Positions 9,636 to 19,755 of a DNA stretch of 64,000 nt are shown here, in pieces. The notes beneath the pieces were generated by a model. The model was not told where the DNA came from and did not search any database. It saw nothing but the letters and a program-made list of their open reading frames with translations. The stretch covers positions 1-64,000 of the forward strand of contig NZ_JSWF01000029.1 of the NCBI RefSeq assembly GCF_000797445.1, in the 5' to 3' direction. The translations under genes were made by a program, and so were the position numbers. The stretch is from Lacinutrix jangbogonensis (GTDB lineage: Bacteria > Bacteroidota > Bacteroidia > Flavobacteriales > Flavobacteriaceae). The first letter of the stretch is position 1, and each line of letters opens with the position of its first letter.

Positions 9636-11339
9636 ATGAAAAAAATAATTAATAGCCTAAAGTCTATTGTTGCTCTTGGCTTAATTTTAGTAATTTCAAT
9701 ATCTTGTGATAGCGATTTTACCAATATTGAAAGTGATATTCAAGGTATAAAAAACTTTGAAGCTACTAGTAAATTATTTCCATTTATTACAAGAACACAA
9801 ACATTTACACCTTTTACAGCTAGTGGAAATATTGATCTTGATGGAGTGCAAACTAATGGCTTAAATGGTAGTCTTTTTGGTGTTTATAAAAACCCTACAA
9901 CTGCCTTCGGGACAACTATAGCAAGTATTGTTTCGCAAGTAGCACCAATAACTTACAATCCAGATTTTGGAGAATCGAATAGAAGTATCGAGTCTGTTTT
10001 TCTTAATATACCTTATTTTTCAACTGTAGAAAGTACAGAAGAAAATGGAGACAACACATATAAGTTAGATTCTTTAATAGGAGAAACAGACCAAAATTTT
10101 AAGCTATCTATTTACAGAAATAATTACGTACTTAGAGATTTAGACCCAAATTCAGATTTTCAAAATCCGCAATGTTACTATTCTAACCAACGTGATTTGT
10201 TTCTATCAAATTCTACAATTGGTGACTTATTATATGAAAATAACGAATTTACTATAAATTCTGATGAATATAGAATACAAGAACTAGACGAAGACGGTCT
10301 TCCTGTTTTTGAGGATGATGGTGTTACTCCGGTATACTCAGAACGTTATGCTCCTGGCATTAGAATAAATCTTGTAGACTTACAAGATGCCATAAGCGTA
10401 GCCTACTGGGAAAATATATTTTTTGCTAATCAAGGTAATGATGTCCTAAGCACACAAAGTAATTTTAAAGATTTCTTTAGAGGCCTAATTATTAATGTGG
10501 AGCTCAATGACACAGCAGGACCAGTAGAAAGTATTACCTACTTAAACTTTAATGCGGCAAGTATTCTTTTTGATTATACAAATCAAGAAGAAATAGATGC
10601 CGAAGAAGCAGGGAATCCTTTTGAGGCCAGAGACGCAACAGTTTACAGATTAGAATTTAATGGGAATAGAGTAAACACTTTCGATCAAATTAATGTTGAT
10701 GACCATGATCAAGACGAAGATAATTTGTATTTAAAAGGAGCTGATGGCTCAATGGCTGTTTTAGAGTTGTTCTCTGGAGAAATAGAAAACGATGAAGGTG
10801 AACTTGTCCCTACTTTCGATTACTTCTATGGAAAAAAAGACAAATGGTTAATTAACGAAGCTAACCTAGTATTTTATGTAAACCAAGACCTCATAGGAGG
10901 AAATGGAACAAACGAACCAGATCGTTTAACTTTATACGATTTAAAAAATAATACTCCAATATTAGATTATTTCTTAGATGGCTCAGTAAATACTTTGGCA
11001 CCTAACGCATCAAAAACTGGGTTTTCACAAGTCCTTGAAAGAAATGATGCCGGAAAAGGAGTAAAATATAAGATTCGATTAACTGCCCATATTTCAAACA
11101 TTTTACAAAGGGACTCTACAAATGTTAAATTAGGTTTGTTTTTAGCAAATAATGTAAATGTTTTGTCACGGACTAAAATCCAAGGAAGAAATAATGACGA
11201 TGATGATAGTACTTTAGACATTGTACCTAGTACAAGTATTTTAAGTTCAAAAGCTACCGTTTTACATGGTTATGATGAAAACGTAAACTCAGAATTTAGA
11301 GCAGAATTCGAAATTTTTTATACAGAACCAGAAAATTAA
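9636..11339 (+). CDS. DUF4270 family lipoprotein
   Basis: Predicted outer-membrane or periplasmic lipoprotein of 567 residues. The N-terminus has a lipoprotein signal with a lipobox ending at Cys25 or nearby (LILVISISCDSD). The body matches the Bacteroidota DUF4270 family by its layout: FITRTQTF-type start, SVFLNIPY segment, then long beta-rich repeats with acidic loops (EIDAEEAGNPF, DQDEDNLYLKG). No enzyme motif is visible. It follows the glycogen-synthase-like gene by 20 bp and precedes glmS by 6 bp, so the three are probably one operon. The link to glmS suggests an envelope role, but this is inference. Confidence 0.85.
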   Translation: MKKIINSLKSIVALGLILVISISCDSDFTNIESDIQGIKNFEATSKLFPFITRTQTFTPFTASGNIDLDGVQTNGLNGSLFGVYKNPTTAFGTTIASIVSQVAPITYNPDFGESNRSIESVFLNIPYFSTVESTEENGDNTYKLDSLIGETDQNFKLSIYRNNYVLRDLDPNSDFQNPQCYYSNQRDLFLSNSTIGDLLYENNEFTINSDEYRIQELDEDGLPVFEDDGVTPVYSERYAPGIRINLVDLQDAISVAYWENIFFANQGNDVLSTQSNFKDFFRGLIINVELNDTAGPVESITYLNFNAASILFDYTNQEEIDAEEAGNPFEARDATVYRLEFNGNRVNTFDQINVDDHDQDEDNLYLKGADGSMAVLELFSGEIENDEGELVPTFDYFYGKKDKWLINEANLVFYVNQDLIGGNGTNEPDRLTLYDLKNNTPILDYFLDGSVNTLAPNASKTGFSQVLERNDAGKGVKYKIRLTAHISNILQRDSTNVKLGLFLANNVNVLSRTKIQGRNNDDDDSTLDIVPSTSILSSKATVLHGYDENVNSEFRAEFEIFYTEPEN

Positions 11340-11345
11340 AAATAT

Positions 11346-13196
11346 ATGTGTGGTATAGTTGGTTATATTGGCAAAAAAGAAGCTTATCCTATTATTCTTG
11401 AAGGTCTAAAAAGACTAGAATATAGAGGTTACGATAGTGCAGGAATCGCTTTATACGATGGCGAAAACTTAAAACTATCTAAAACAAAAGGAAAAGTTTC
11501 AGATTTAGAAAATAAAATTACAAAGGACAAACAACTTACTAATGGTAATGTTGGAATTGGTCATACGCGTTGGGCTACACACGGTGTTCCAAACGATGTT
11601 AATTCTCATCCACATTATTCTAACTCTGGAGAGTTAGTAATTATCCATAATGGAATTATCGAAAACTACGCTTCTATAAAAAAAGAGCTTATTAATAGAG
11701 GCTATACCTTCTCGTCTGACACAGATACCGAAGTATTAATTAACCTTATTGAAGACGTAAAAAAGAACGAAAACGTAAAACTTGGAAAAGCTGTTCAAAT
11801 AGCATTAAACCAAGTTATTGGTGCTTATGCCATTGCTGTTTTCGATAAAAATAAACCAGATGAAATTGTTGTTGCAAAATTAGGAAGTCCTCTTGCTATT
11901 GGCGTAGGAGAAGATGAGTTTTTTATTGCAAGCGACGCAACTCCTTTTCTAGAATATACTAAAAAAGCCATCTATCTTGAAGATGAAGAAATGGCTATTG
12001 TTCGACTAAAAAAAGGTGTAAAAATCAGAAAAATTAAAGATGATTCTTTAGTAGCCCCATACATTCAAGAGCTTCAGCTTAATTTAGAACAAATAGTAAA
12101 AGGTGGTTACGACCATTTTATGCTTAAAGAAATACACGAACAACCAGAAGCTATAAAAGATACTTATCGCGGAAGATTAAATGTAAAAGAAGGCTTAATA
12201 AGAATGGCCGGAATAGACGACAATCTTGAAAGAATCCTTAACGCTAATAGAATTATTGTTATTGCTTGTGGAACATCTTGGCATGCAGGTTTAGTTGCAG
12301 AATACATATTTGAAGACTTAGCTAGAATTCCAGTTGAAGTAGAGTATGCTTCAGAATTTAGATATAGAAACCCAGTTATTACAGAAAAAGATGTGGTTAT
12401 AGCAATTTCTCAATCTGGAGAAACTGCAGACACCTTAGCTGCTATAAAATTAGCAAAATCTAAAGGTGCATTTGTCTTTGGCGTATGTAATGTTGTAGGT
12501 TCTTCGATTGCAAGGGAAACCCATGCAGGAGCCTATACACATGCTGGACCCGAAATTGGTGTAGCTTCTACAAAAGCGTTTACTACACAAATTACAGTAT
12601 TAACATTAATTGCTTTAAAATTAGCAAAAGAAAAAGGAACAATTTCTAAGTCGGTTTTCCAACATCACCTTCAAGAACTAGAACTCATTCCTGGAAAAGT
12701 TGAAAAAGCATTATTACAAGACGAACATATTAAAACTGTAGCTGAAACCTATAAAGATGCTAAGAACTGCTTGTATTTAGGTCGTGGTTATAACTTCCCA
12801 GTAGCTTTAGAAGGCGCTTTAAAACTTAAAGAGATTTCTTATATTCATGCTGAAGGCTATCCTGCTGCAGAAATGAAACATGGTCCAATTGCTTTAATTG
12901 ATGAACAAATGCCCGTTTTCGTAATTGCTACTAAAAAAGGACATTACGAAAAAGTCGTTAGTAATATTCAAGAAATAAAATCTCGTAAAGGAAAAATTAT
13001 TGGTATTGTTACAGAAGGTGATGAAGATGTAAAGCATCTTGCAGATCATGTTATTGAAGTGCCGGATACAATAGAATCTTTAACACCTTTATTAACTACG
13101 ATTCCGTTACAATTATTATCATACCATATAGCAGTAATGCTAGATAAAAATGTAGATCAACCTAGAAATTTGGCTAAATCTGTAACTGTAGAGTAA
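11346..13196 (+). CDS. glmS: Glutamine--fructose-6-phosphate aminotransferase (isomerizing)
   Basis: GlmS makes glucosamine-6-phosphate from fructose-6-phosphate and glutamine, the first committed step towards UDP-GlcNAc, peptidoglycan and LPS. The protein starts MCGIVGYIG, so Cys2 becomes the N-terminal nucleophile of the glutaminase domain after Met removal. GHTRWATHG (about 73-81) and the HNGIIENY loop follow. Two SIS sugar-isomerase domains lie at about 290-430 and 460-600 (CGTSWHAG, SQSGETADT, STKAFTTQ). The C-terminus PRNLAKSVTVE is the family signature. At 616 residues it is a full-length enzyme. The 6-bp gap to DUF4270 implies cotranscription, and no GlmS ribozyme is seen in the 6-bp gap. 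A strong terminator follows. Confidence 0.98.
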   Translation: MCGIVGYIGKKEAYPIILEGLKRLEYRGYDSAGIALYDGENLKLSKTKGKVSDLENKITKDKQLTNGNVGIGHTRWATHGVPNDVNSHPHYSNSGELVIIHNGIIENYASIKKELINRGYTFSSDTDTEVLINLIEDVKKNENVKLGKAVQIALNQVIGAYAIAVFDKNKPDEIVVAKLGSPLAIGVGEDEFFIASDATPFLEYTKKAIYLEDEEMAIVRLKKGVKIRKIKDDSLVAPYIQELQLNLEQIVKGGYDHFMLKEIHEQPEAIKDTYRGRLNVKEGLIRMAGIDDNLERILNANRIIVIACGTSWHAGLVAEYIFEDLARIPVEVEYASEFRYRNPVITEKDVVIAISQSGETADTLAAIKLAKSKGAFVFGVCNVVGSSIARETHAGAYTHAGPEIGVASTKAFTTQITVLTLIALKLAKEKGTISKSVFQHHLQELELIPGKVEKALLQDEHIKTVAETYKDAKNCLYLGRGYNFPVALEGALKLKEISYIHAEGYPAAEMKHGPIALIDEQMPVFVIATKKGHYEKVVSNIQEIKSRKGKIIGIVTEGDEDVKHLADHVIEVPDTIESLTPLLTTIPLQLLSYHIAVMLDKNVDQPRNLAKSVTVE

Positions 13197-13243
13197 TATT
13201 TATTTATTCTAAATAACAATTACACTTTATTAAATACATATTA

Positions 13244-13290
13244 AACACTGCTCTTTTTTATACTATACATAAAAAAGAGCAGTGTTTTTT
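13244..13290 (+). terminator. Rho-independent terminator after glmS
   Basis: A perfect stem of about 17 bp (left arm beginning AACACTGCTC, right arm ending GAGCAGTGTT) with a short AT loop is followed by a run of T. It closes the glycogen-synthase-like/DUF4270/glmS operon. Confidence 0.9.
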
Positions 13291-13391
13291 AATATATGTT
13301 ATACTATGCACGCATAATTTTCGTTAACTTTTTTTTAAGATATACTTTAAAAACGTATATTGGCTTATATTAAATTAACTAAATAAAAAAA

Positions 13392-16154
13392 ATGAGAACA
13401 ATCTTATCAATTGTATTGTTGTTTTTTTGTGCTTTAACTTATGCGCAAACAACAATAAGTGGTACTGTTATGGACAATAACGGATTACCTATTCCTGGTG
13501 CAAATATTATTGTAGTAGGAACATCTTCAGGAAACATAAGTGATTTTGATGGTAAATTTACATTATCAACAGATAGCACGCCTCCATTTTCAGTACAAGC
13601 TAGTAGTGTTGGTTTTGCTACAGAAACAATGGATGTTACTTCGGAAAATCAAACCATAGAATTCGTTTTAGCTGAAGGAAGTATTCTTGATGAAGTAGTT
13701 ATTTCTGCTTCAAGAACTCCAGAACGTATTTTTGAATCTCCAGTAACGGTAGAACGTTTTGGTTTAAAACAAATTAAAACTACTGCTTCTGCAGATTTTT
13801 ATGGTGGACTAGAAAACCTAAAAGGTGTAGATGTTAACACAAACAGTTTAACGTTTAAATCTGTTAACACACGTGGTTTTGCAAGTTTTGCAAATACACG
13901 ATTTATGCAATTAGTAGATGGCATGGACAACTCTACTCCTGCTTTAAATTTCCCAATTGGTAATTTGGTTGGTATGGTAGAGACAGATGTACAAAGCGTA
14001 GAGTTATTGCCTGGAGCATCTTCTGCTTTATATGGAGCAAATGCTTTTAATGGTATTTTATTTATGAGAAGTAAAAATCCTTTTGATCATCAAGGGATTA
14101 GAGTTTCACTTAAAAGAGGTATTACCTCGCAAGAAGCTGCTGGTGACAATGCTTATACAGATATTGGTATAACCATGGGACATAAGTTCTCAGACAAATT
14201 TGCAGCAAAAGTAAATTTCGGATACTTAAAAGGTACAGATTGGGCTGCAACTAGCGAAGTAGATAAAATAGATCCTACTAGAACCCGTTCTAATACAAAT
14301 TACGATGGTATTAATGTTTATGGTGACGAAGTTTCAACAAATATTAGAGCTGCCTCTGGTCTAGGAATTATTCCAGATGTTGTAGTTAGTAGAACAGGAT
14401 ATAATGAGCGTGATTTAACAAATTATAATGCTGAAAGCATTAAAGCAGATTGGGGATTATACTTTAGACCAATAGAGGATAATAGTTTAGAAATTTCTTA
14501 CGTTGGAAAAGTTGGAACAGGTAACACAATATACCAAGGTACTAACAGGTATAATATCAAAAGATTCTTCCAACAACAACATAAATTAGAAGTTAAAAAC
14601 GATAATTTCTTTGTAAGAGCTTACGAAGTTTCAGATAAAGCTGGTGATTCTTACGATATGGTATTTACTGGTATTAATATTAACAGAGCTTGGAAAAGTG
14701 ATTCACAGTGGTTTCAAGAATACATAGCAACTTATGCTGGTATAGAACTAACAGGAAACCCTCTAGGCTTATCGACACAACAAAAGCATGATGCGGCCAG
14801 AGCAACAGCAGACACTGGTCGTTTTTTACCTGGATCAGATGGATTTAACTCAGCATTTAATAAGAGTGTTGCCGATCCTGATTTAAGAACTGGTTCTAAA
14901 TTTCAAGATGCTTCTAAATATTTTCATAGTGATGCAAATTATAACTTTAGTCACTTAACAGATATCGCAGACATTCAAGTTGGTGGATCTTACAGACAAT
15001 ATAGTTTAAATTCTGGAGGAAGTATTTATACTGATACTGATGGACCAATTCAATATTCAGAATTTGGTATTTACACACAAATTCAAAAAGATTTAGAACT
15101 TAGTGAAGACATGAAATTAAAACTAACGGCTTCTGGGCGTTACGATAAATCAGAATTGTTTGATGGTTTCTTCTCACCAAGGTTATCTGCTGGCTTAACA
15201 GTAAATAGAAATCACAATGTTAGAGCTTCTGTGCAAACAGGTTTTAGAAACCCAACCACTCAAGATTTATTTATTGGTTTAGATGCAGGTAGGGCCATAT
15301 TGGTTGGTTCTGCACCAAATAACTTAGACCGGTATTCTAAAGATTACAATATAAGTACTGTTGGTCAAACAACCTTTGGACAACCTGGAACTGTTACACA
15401 AACTGGTGCAGCAGCTTATAACAATTCTTATTCTGCTAGTTCTGTAACCGCTTTTGCGGCTGCTGGAAATCCAGCTTTATTAACTGTAGCTAATCCAGAT
15501 ATTATTAAGCCAGAGCAAGTAACTTCTATCGAAATTGGTTACAGAGGAAAATTCGATAAATTAATTGTAGATTTCAGCACCTATTATAACAAATACCAAG
15601 ACTTCATTTCTCAAGAAGTTGTTATCGCTCCATTTTATGGAGTAGCTGGAGATGGTGGTCTTTCAGTAGCCGCTTTAGCAAATGGCGATTTTCAAGCGTA
15701 TAGCACCTATACTAACACTAAAGCAGATGTAAACTCTTATGGAGCTTCAATAGGGTTGTCTACAAAAGTATTTAATGGATTCGATTTAGGCGGAAGTTAC
15801 ACGTTTACAAAACTAGATTTTGACGATGCAACATATCCAGATGTGATGCTTAGCTTCAACACACCTGAACATAAATTTAAAGCCTCTTTTGGTCATACAG
15901 AAGTATTTAAAAACTTTGGTTTCAATATCTCATATAGATTTAGTGATGACTATTTCTGGGAAGCAACTTTTGGTAACGGTATCGTACCTGAATTCCATGT
16001 GTTAGATGCACAAGTTAACTATAAAATACCTAGTTTAAAATCAGTAATAAAAGTTGGTGCAACTAACTTAACTGGCGACGAATACTTTACAGCATTTGGT
16101 ACAGGATTTATTGGATCTATGTATTATGCATCATTAACAATTAACAACTTATAA
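13392..16154 (+). CDS. TonB-dependent receptor with N-terminal carboxypeptidase-like domain
   Basis: Outer-membrane gated channel of 920 residues for energised import. Seen in order: signal peptide (MRTILSIVLLFFCALTYAQ), a CarboxypepD_reg-like beta-sandwich at about 22-100 (GTVMDNNGLPIPGANIIVVG), a plug domain at about 105-235 (VVISASRTPERIFESPVTV, LPGASSALYGANAFNG), then a beta-barrel ending in an aromatic/Asn-Leu stretch. It is followed after one base by an SGNH-hydrolase lipoprotein, not by a SusD-like glycan-binding lipoprotein, so it is not a standard SusCD pair. The partner suggests an esterified or lipidic substrate, but the ligand is unknown. Confidence 0.9.
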   Translation: MRTILSIVLLFFCALTYAQTTISGTVMDNNGLPIPGANIIVVGTSSGNISDFDGKFTLSTDSTPPFSVQASSVGFATETMDVTSENQTIEFVLAEGSILDEVVISASRTPERIFESPVTVERFGLKQIKTTASADFYGGLENLKGVDVNTNSLTFKSVNTRGFASFANTRFMQLVDGMDNSTPALNFPIGNLVGMVETDVQSVELLPGASSALYGANAFNGILFMRSKNPFDHQGIRVSLKRGITSQEAAGDNAYTDIGITMGHKFSDKFAAKVNFGYLKGTDWAATSEVDKIDPTRTRSNTNYDGINVYGDEVSTNIRAASGLGIIPDVVVSRTGYNERDLTNYNAESIKADWGLYFRPIEDNSLEISYVGKVGTGNTIYQGTNRYNIKRFFQQQHKLEVKNDNFFVRAYEVSDKAGDSYDMVFTGININRAWKSDSQWFQEYIATYAGIELTGNPLGLSTQQKHDAARATADTGRFLPGSDGFNSAFNKSVADPDLRTGSKFQDASKYFHSDANYNFSHLTDIADIQVGGSYRQYSLNSGGSIYTDTDGPIQYSEFGIYTQIQKDLELSEDMKLKLTASGRYDKSELFDGFFSPRLSAGLTVNRNHNVRASVQTGFRNPTTQDLFIGLDAGRAILVGSAPNNLDRYSKDYNISTVGQTTFGQPGTVTQTGAAAYNNSYSASSVTAFAAAGNPALLTVANPDIIKPEQVTSIEIGYRGKFDKLIVDFSTYYNKYQDFISQEVVIAPFYGVAGDGGLSVAALANGDFQAYSTYTNTKADVNSYGASIGLSTKVFNGFDLGGSYTFTKLDFDDATYPDVMLSFNTPEHKFKASFGHTEVFKNFGFNISYRFSDDYFWEATFGNGIVPEFHVLDAQVNYKIPSLKSVIKVGATNLTGDEYFTAFGTGFIGSMYYASLTINNL

Positions 16155-16155
16155 A

Positions 16156-17634
16156 ATGAAGACATTTAAAAACTTAAAATATTTAGGGCTTCTTGCAATA
16201 GCTATCGGTTTTACAGCATGTAATGATGAGGAAGACTACGAAGAATTTTTAGACCAACCACCAGTAGATGCAGTCATTTTACCTGCACTAACTGCTGGTT
16301 CGGCAGATTTTTCTAACTACGTAGCTATTGGTGCTTCATTTACTGCTGGATTTACAGATGGTGGCTTATTTATGGCTGGACAAGAGGATTCTTTCCCAAA
16401 TACTTTGGCAAAACAATTTGCAAATATTGGTGGCGGAACTTTTAATCAACCTTTAACTGCCGATAATTATGGTGGTTTAGCAGTTGGTGGAAATAGAATT
16501 CAAGGCCCAAGACTAGTCTTTGGTGGAGCTGGACCAATTCCATTAGAAGCCGCAATTGGACCTGTAATTGTAGGAACAGATTTATTAGCCCCTCCAACTG
16601 GACCTTTTAATAATTTTGGAGTACCTGGAGCAAAGAGTTTTCATTTAATTGCTCCTGGATATGGTAGCCTAGCAAATCTTTCTGCTGGATTAGCAAACCC
16701 TTATGCTATACGTTTAACTGGTGCAACACCTAATGCATCAATGGTTGAATTAGCAGTGGCTCAAAACCCATCATTCTTTACATTAAGTGAAATTGGAGGA
16801 AACGATGTTTTAGGTTATGCTACTACTGGTGGTGATGGAACAGATCCTATTACAACTGCAACAATGTTTGACTTTGCCTTAAACACAATGGTAACTGCGC
16901 TCACATCTAATGGAGCCAAAGGTGCTATTGGTAATGTACCAAATATTACAAGTTTATCTCACTTTACAACTATACCGTATAACCCAGTTCCTTTAGATGC
17001 AGCAACAGCTGGTGCATTAAACCAAGGATATGCAACATATAACGGAGGGCTACAATTTGCGATGACTAATGGATTATTAACTCAAGAACAGGTAGACAAA
17101 AGAACTATAACATTCTATGAAAGTGCAAACAATGCTCTAGTACTCATTGATGAAGATTTAACAGATTTAAGCAGTTTTGGTATTCCTAGCTTTAGACAAG
17201 CAACTGCAGCAGATTTATTCGTTTTACCACTTTCTTCCTTAATACCTCAAGGTTATGGAACACAAATCCAGTTAGAAGATAAATGGGTATTAACTCCAGA
17301 GGAGCAACTAGAAATTGCTACCGCTACTACTGCATATAATACAAGTATAGCAGCTATTGCATCAGCTAATGGATTAGCATTAGTAGATTTAAACAGTATT
17401 TTAAACCAAGCGGCAGCTACCGGTATTCCATTTGATGGTTACAATTTAAATACAGAATTAGTAACTGGTGGATTAGTAAGTTTAGATGGTATTCACTTAA
17501 CAGCTAGAGGTTATGCCTATATGTCAAATGCTTTTTTAGATGCTATTGATACTACCTTTGGCTCAAACTTTAGAGCCTCAGGAACTGTAGTAAAAGCCGA
17601 TGATTTCGGTGTACATTACTCACCAGGATTATAA
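16156..17634 (+). CDS. SGNH/GDSL-type hydrolase lipoprotein
   Basis: This 492-residue lipoprotein (lipobox ...AIGFTACNDEED, Cys22) carries the blocks of an SGNH hydrolase. Block I is AIGASFTAGF near 57-66, where the usual GDS reads GAS but the nucleophile Ser is kept. Block III is GGNDVLGY near 213-220. Block V is LDGIHLTARGY near 444-454, supplying catalytic Asp and His. The family hydrolyses ester bonds in lipids or acylated sugars. The ATG lies 1 bp after the receptor stop, so expression is coupled. A surface or periplasmic lipoprotein that deacylates a ligand taken up by the adjacent TonB receptor is a reasonable model. A terminator follows. Confidence 0.88.
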   Translation: MKTFKNLKYLGLLAIAIGFTACNDEEDYEEFLDQPPVDAVILPALTAGSADFSNYVAIGASFTAGFTDGGLFMAGQEDSFPNTLAKQFANIGGGTFNQPLTADNYGGLAVGGNRIQGPRLVFGGAGPIPLEAAIGPVIVGTDLLAPPTGPFNNFGVPGAKSFHLIAPGYGSLANLSAGLANPYAIRLTGATPNASMVELAVAQNPSFFTLSEIGGNDVLGYATTGGDGTDPITTATMFDFALNTMVTALTSNGAKGAIGNVPNITSLSHFTTIPYNPVPLDAATAGALNQGYATYNGGLQFAMTNGLLTQEQVDKRTITFYESANNALVLIDEDLTDLSSFGIPSFRQATAADLFVLPLSSLIPQGYGTQIQLEDKWVLTPEEQLEIATATTAYNTSIAAIASANGLALVDLNSILNQAAATGIPFDGYNLNTELVTGGLVSLDGIHLTARGYAYMSNAFLDAIDTTFGSNFRASGTVVKADDFGVHYSPGL

Positions 17635-17661
17635 TAAAATATTCAAAATATAATACTCTTA

Positions 17662-17690
17662 AACGCCTTCTTAGTGAAGGCGTTTTTTTT
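17662..17690 (+). terminator. Rho-independent terminator after the SGNH lipoprotein gene
   Basis: A 9-bp stem (AACGCCTTC / GAAGGCGTT) with a 5-nt loop is followed by eight T residues. Confidence 0.9.
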
Positions 17691-17715
17691 ATGCTTAAAA
17701 AAGCTTAAAAACAAC

Positions 17716-17745
17716 TTTCATTTTAAATAAAACGACCTATCTTTG
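17716..17745 (+). promoter_or_regulatory. Promoter of atpDC
   Basis: TATCTTTG at 17738-17745 fully matches the Bacteroidota -7 consensus, with TTTC (one mismatch to TTTG) 18 bp upstream at 17716-17719. It lies between the preceding terminator and atpD, leaving a leader of about 50 nt. Confidence 0.6.
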
Positions 17746-17802
17746 CTCGCGAAAACCGAAGGTGTTTTCAAACAATTAAACAGCATAATATTAAATAGAT
17801 AA

Positions 17803-19314
<1,512 letters not shown>

Positions 19315-19324
19315 AACTAGTAAG

Positions 19325-19393
19325 AAGTCCTCAGTCAACAGTCTGCGTTAAGCGACTGTATACTGATTACTGATTACTGAATACTGAAAAATT
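19325..19393 (+). repeat. Intergenic ACTGATTACTGA-type repeat between atpD and atpC
   Basis: The atpD-atpC gap holds short tandem and inverted pieces: GATTACT occurs in a tight series ending TGAATACTGAA, and the CAGTC/GACTG words before it can pair. Low-complexity CAGT/ACTGA sequence of this kind occurs as an interspersed filler in Flavobacteriaceae genomes (from memory, not checked). It lies inside an operon and would be transcribed. Confidence 0.5.
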
Positions 19394-19687
19394 ATGTATT
19401 TAGAAATTGTATCACCAGAAGCGACTTTATTTAGTAGTGAAGTAGATGCTGTTACTGTACCAGGAGTTAATGGTGAGTTTCAGATGCTTAATAATCACGC
19501 AGCTATTGTAGCCGTATTAGCAGAAGGTACTGTTAAGATAAACACACATACTCAAAATAATCTTGTTTTTGACGAGTTACACGCTAACGTTGTACCTCAT
19601 GCAAGTGATAATAAAGTGTTGACAATAAAAATCAATTCTGGAACAGTAGAAATGAAAGATAACAAAGCAATTATTTTAGCGGATTAA
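19394..19687 (+). CDS. atpC: F0F1 ATP synthase subunit epsilon (short form)
   Basis: Central-stalk subunit linking the beta catalytic sites to the rotor. The 97 residues comprise the N-terminal beta-sandwich only (MYLEIVSPEATLFSSEVDAV, PGVNGEFQMLNNHAAIVAVL). The C-terminal helical hairpin that inhibits ATP hydrolysis in the roughly 135-residue proteins of other bacteria is absent. This short form is normal in Bacteroidota. It follows atpD and probably shares its promoter. Confidence 0.95.
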   Translation: MYLEIVSPEATLFSSEVDAVTVPGVNGEFQMLNNHAAIVAVLAEGTVKINTHTQNNLVFDELHANVVPHASDNKVLTIKINSGTVEMKDNKAIILAD

Positions 19688-19755
19688 TTTACTATTTAAA
19701 ACTATATAAAAAACGAATAACTGACGTAAAATCTGTGTTTCGCGTTTTTTTGTGC

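Noticed and set aside
13392-17634. SusC/SusD polysaccharide utilisation pair
   Set aside because: The second gene has SGNH blocks, not a SusD TPR fold, and no glycoside hydrolases are nearby.
19688-19755. Terminator after atpC
   Set aside because: The only stem (AAAAAACGAA with TTCGCGTTTTTT) needs a two-base bulge; too weak to call.
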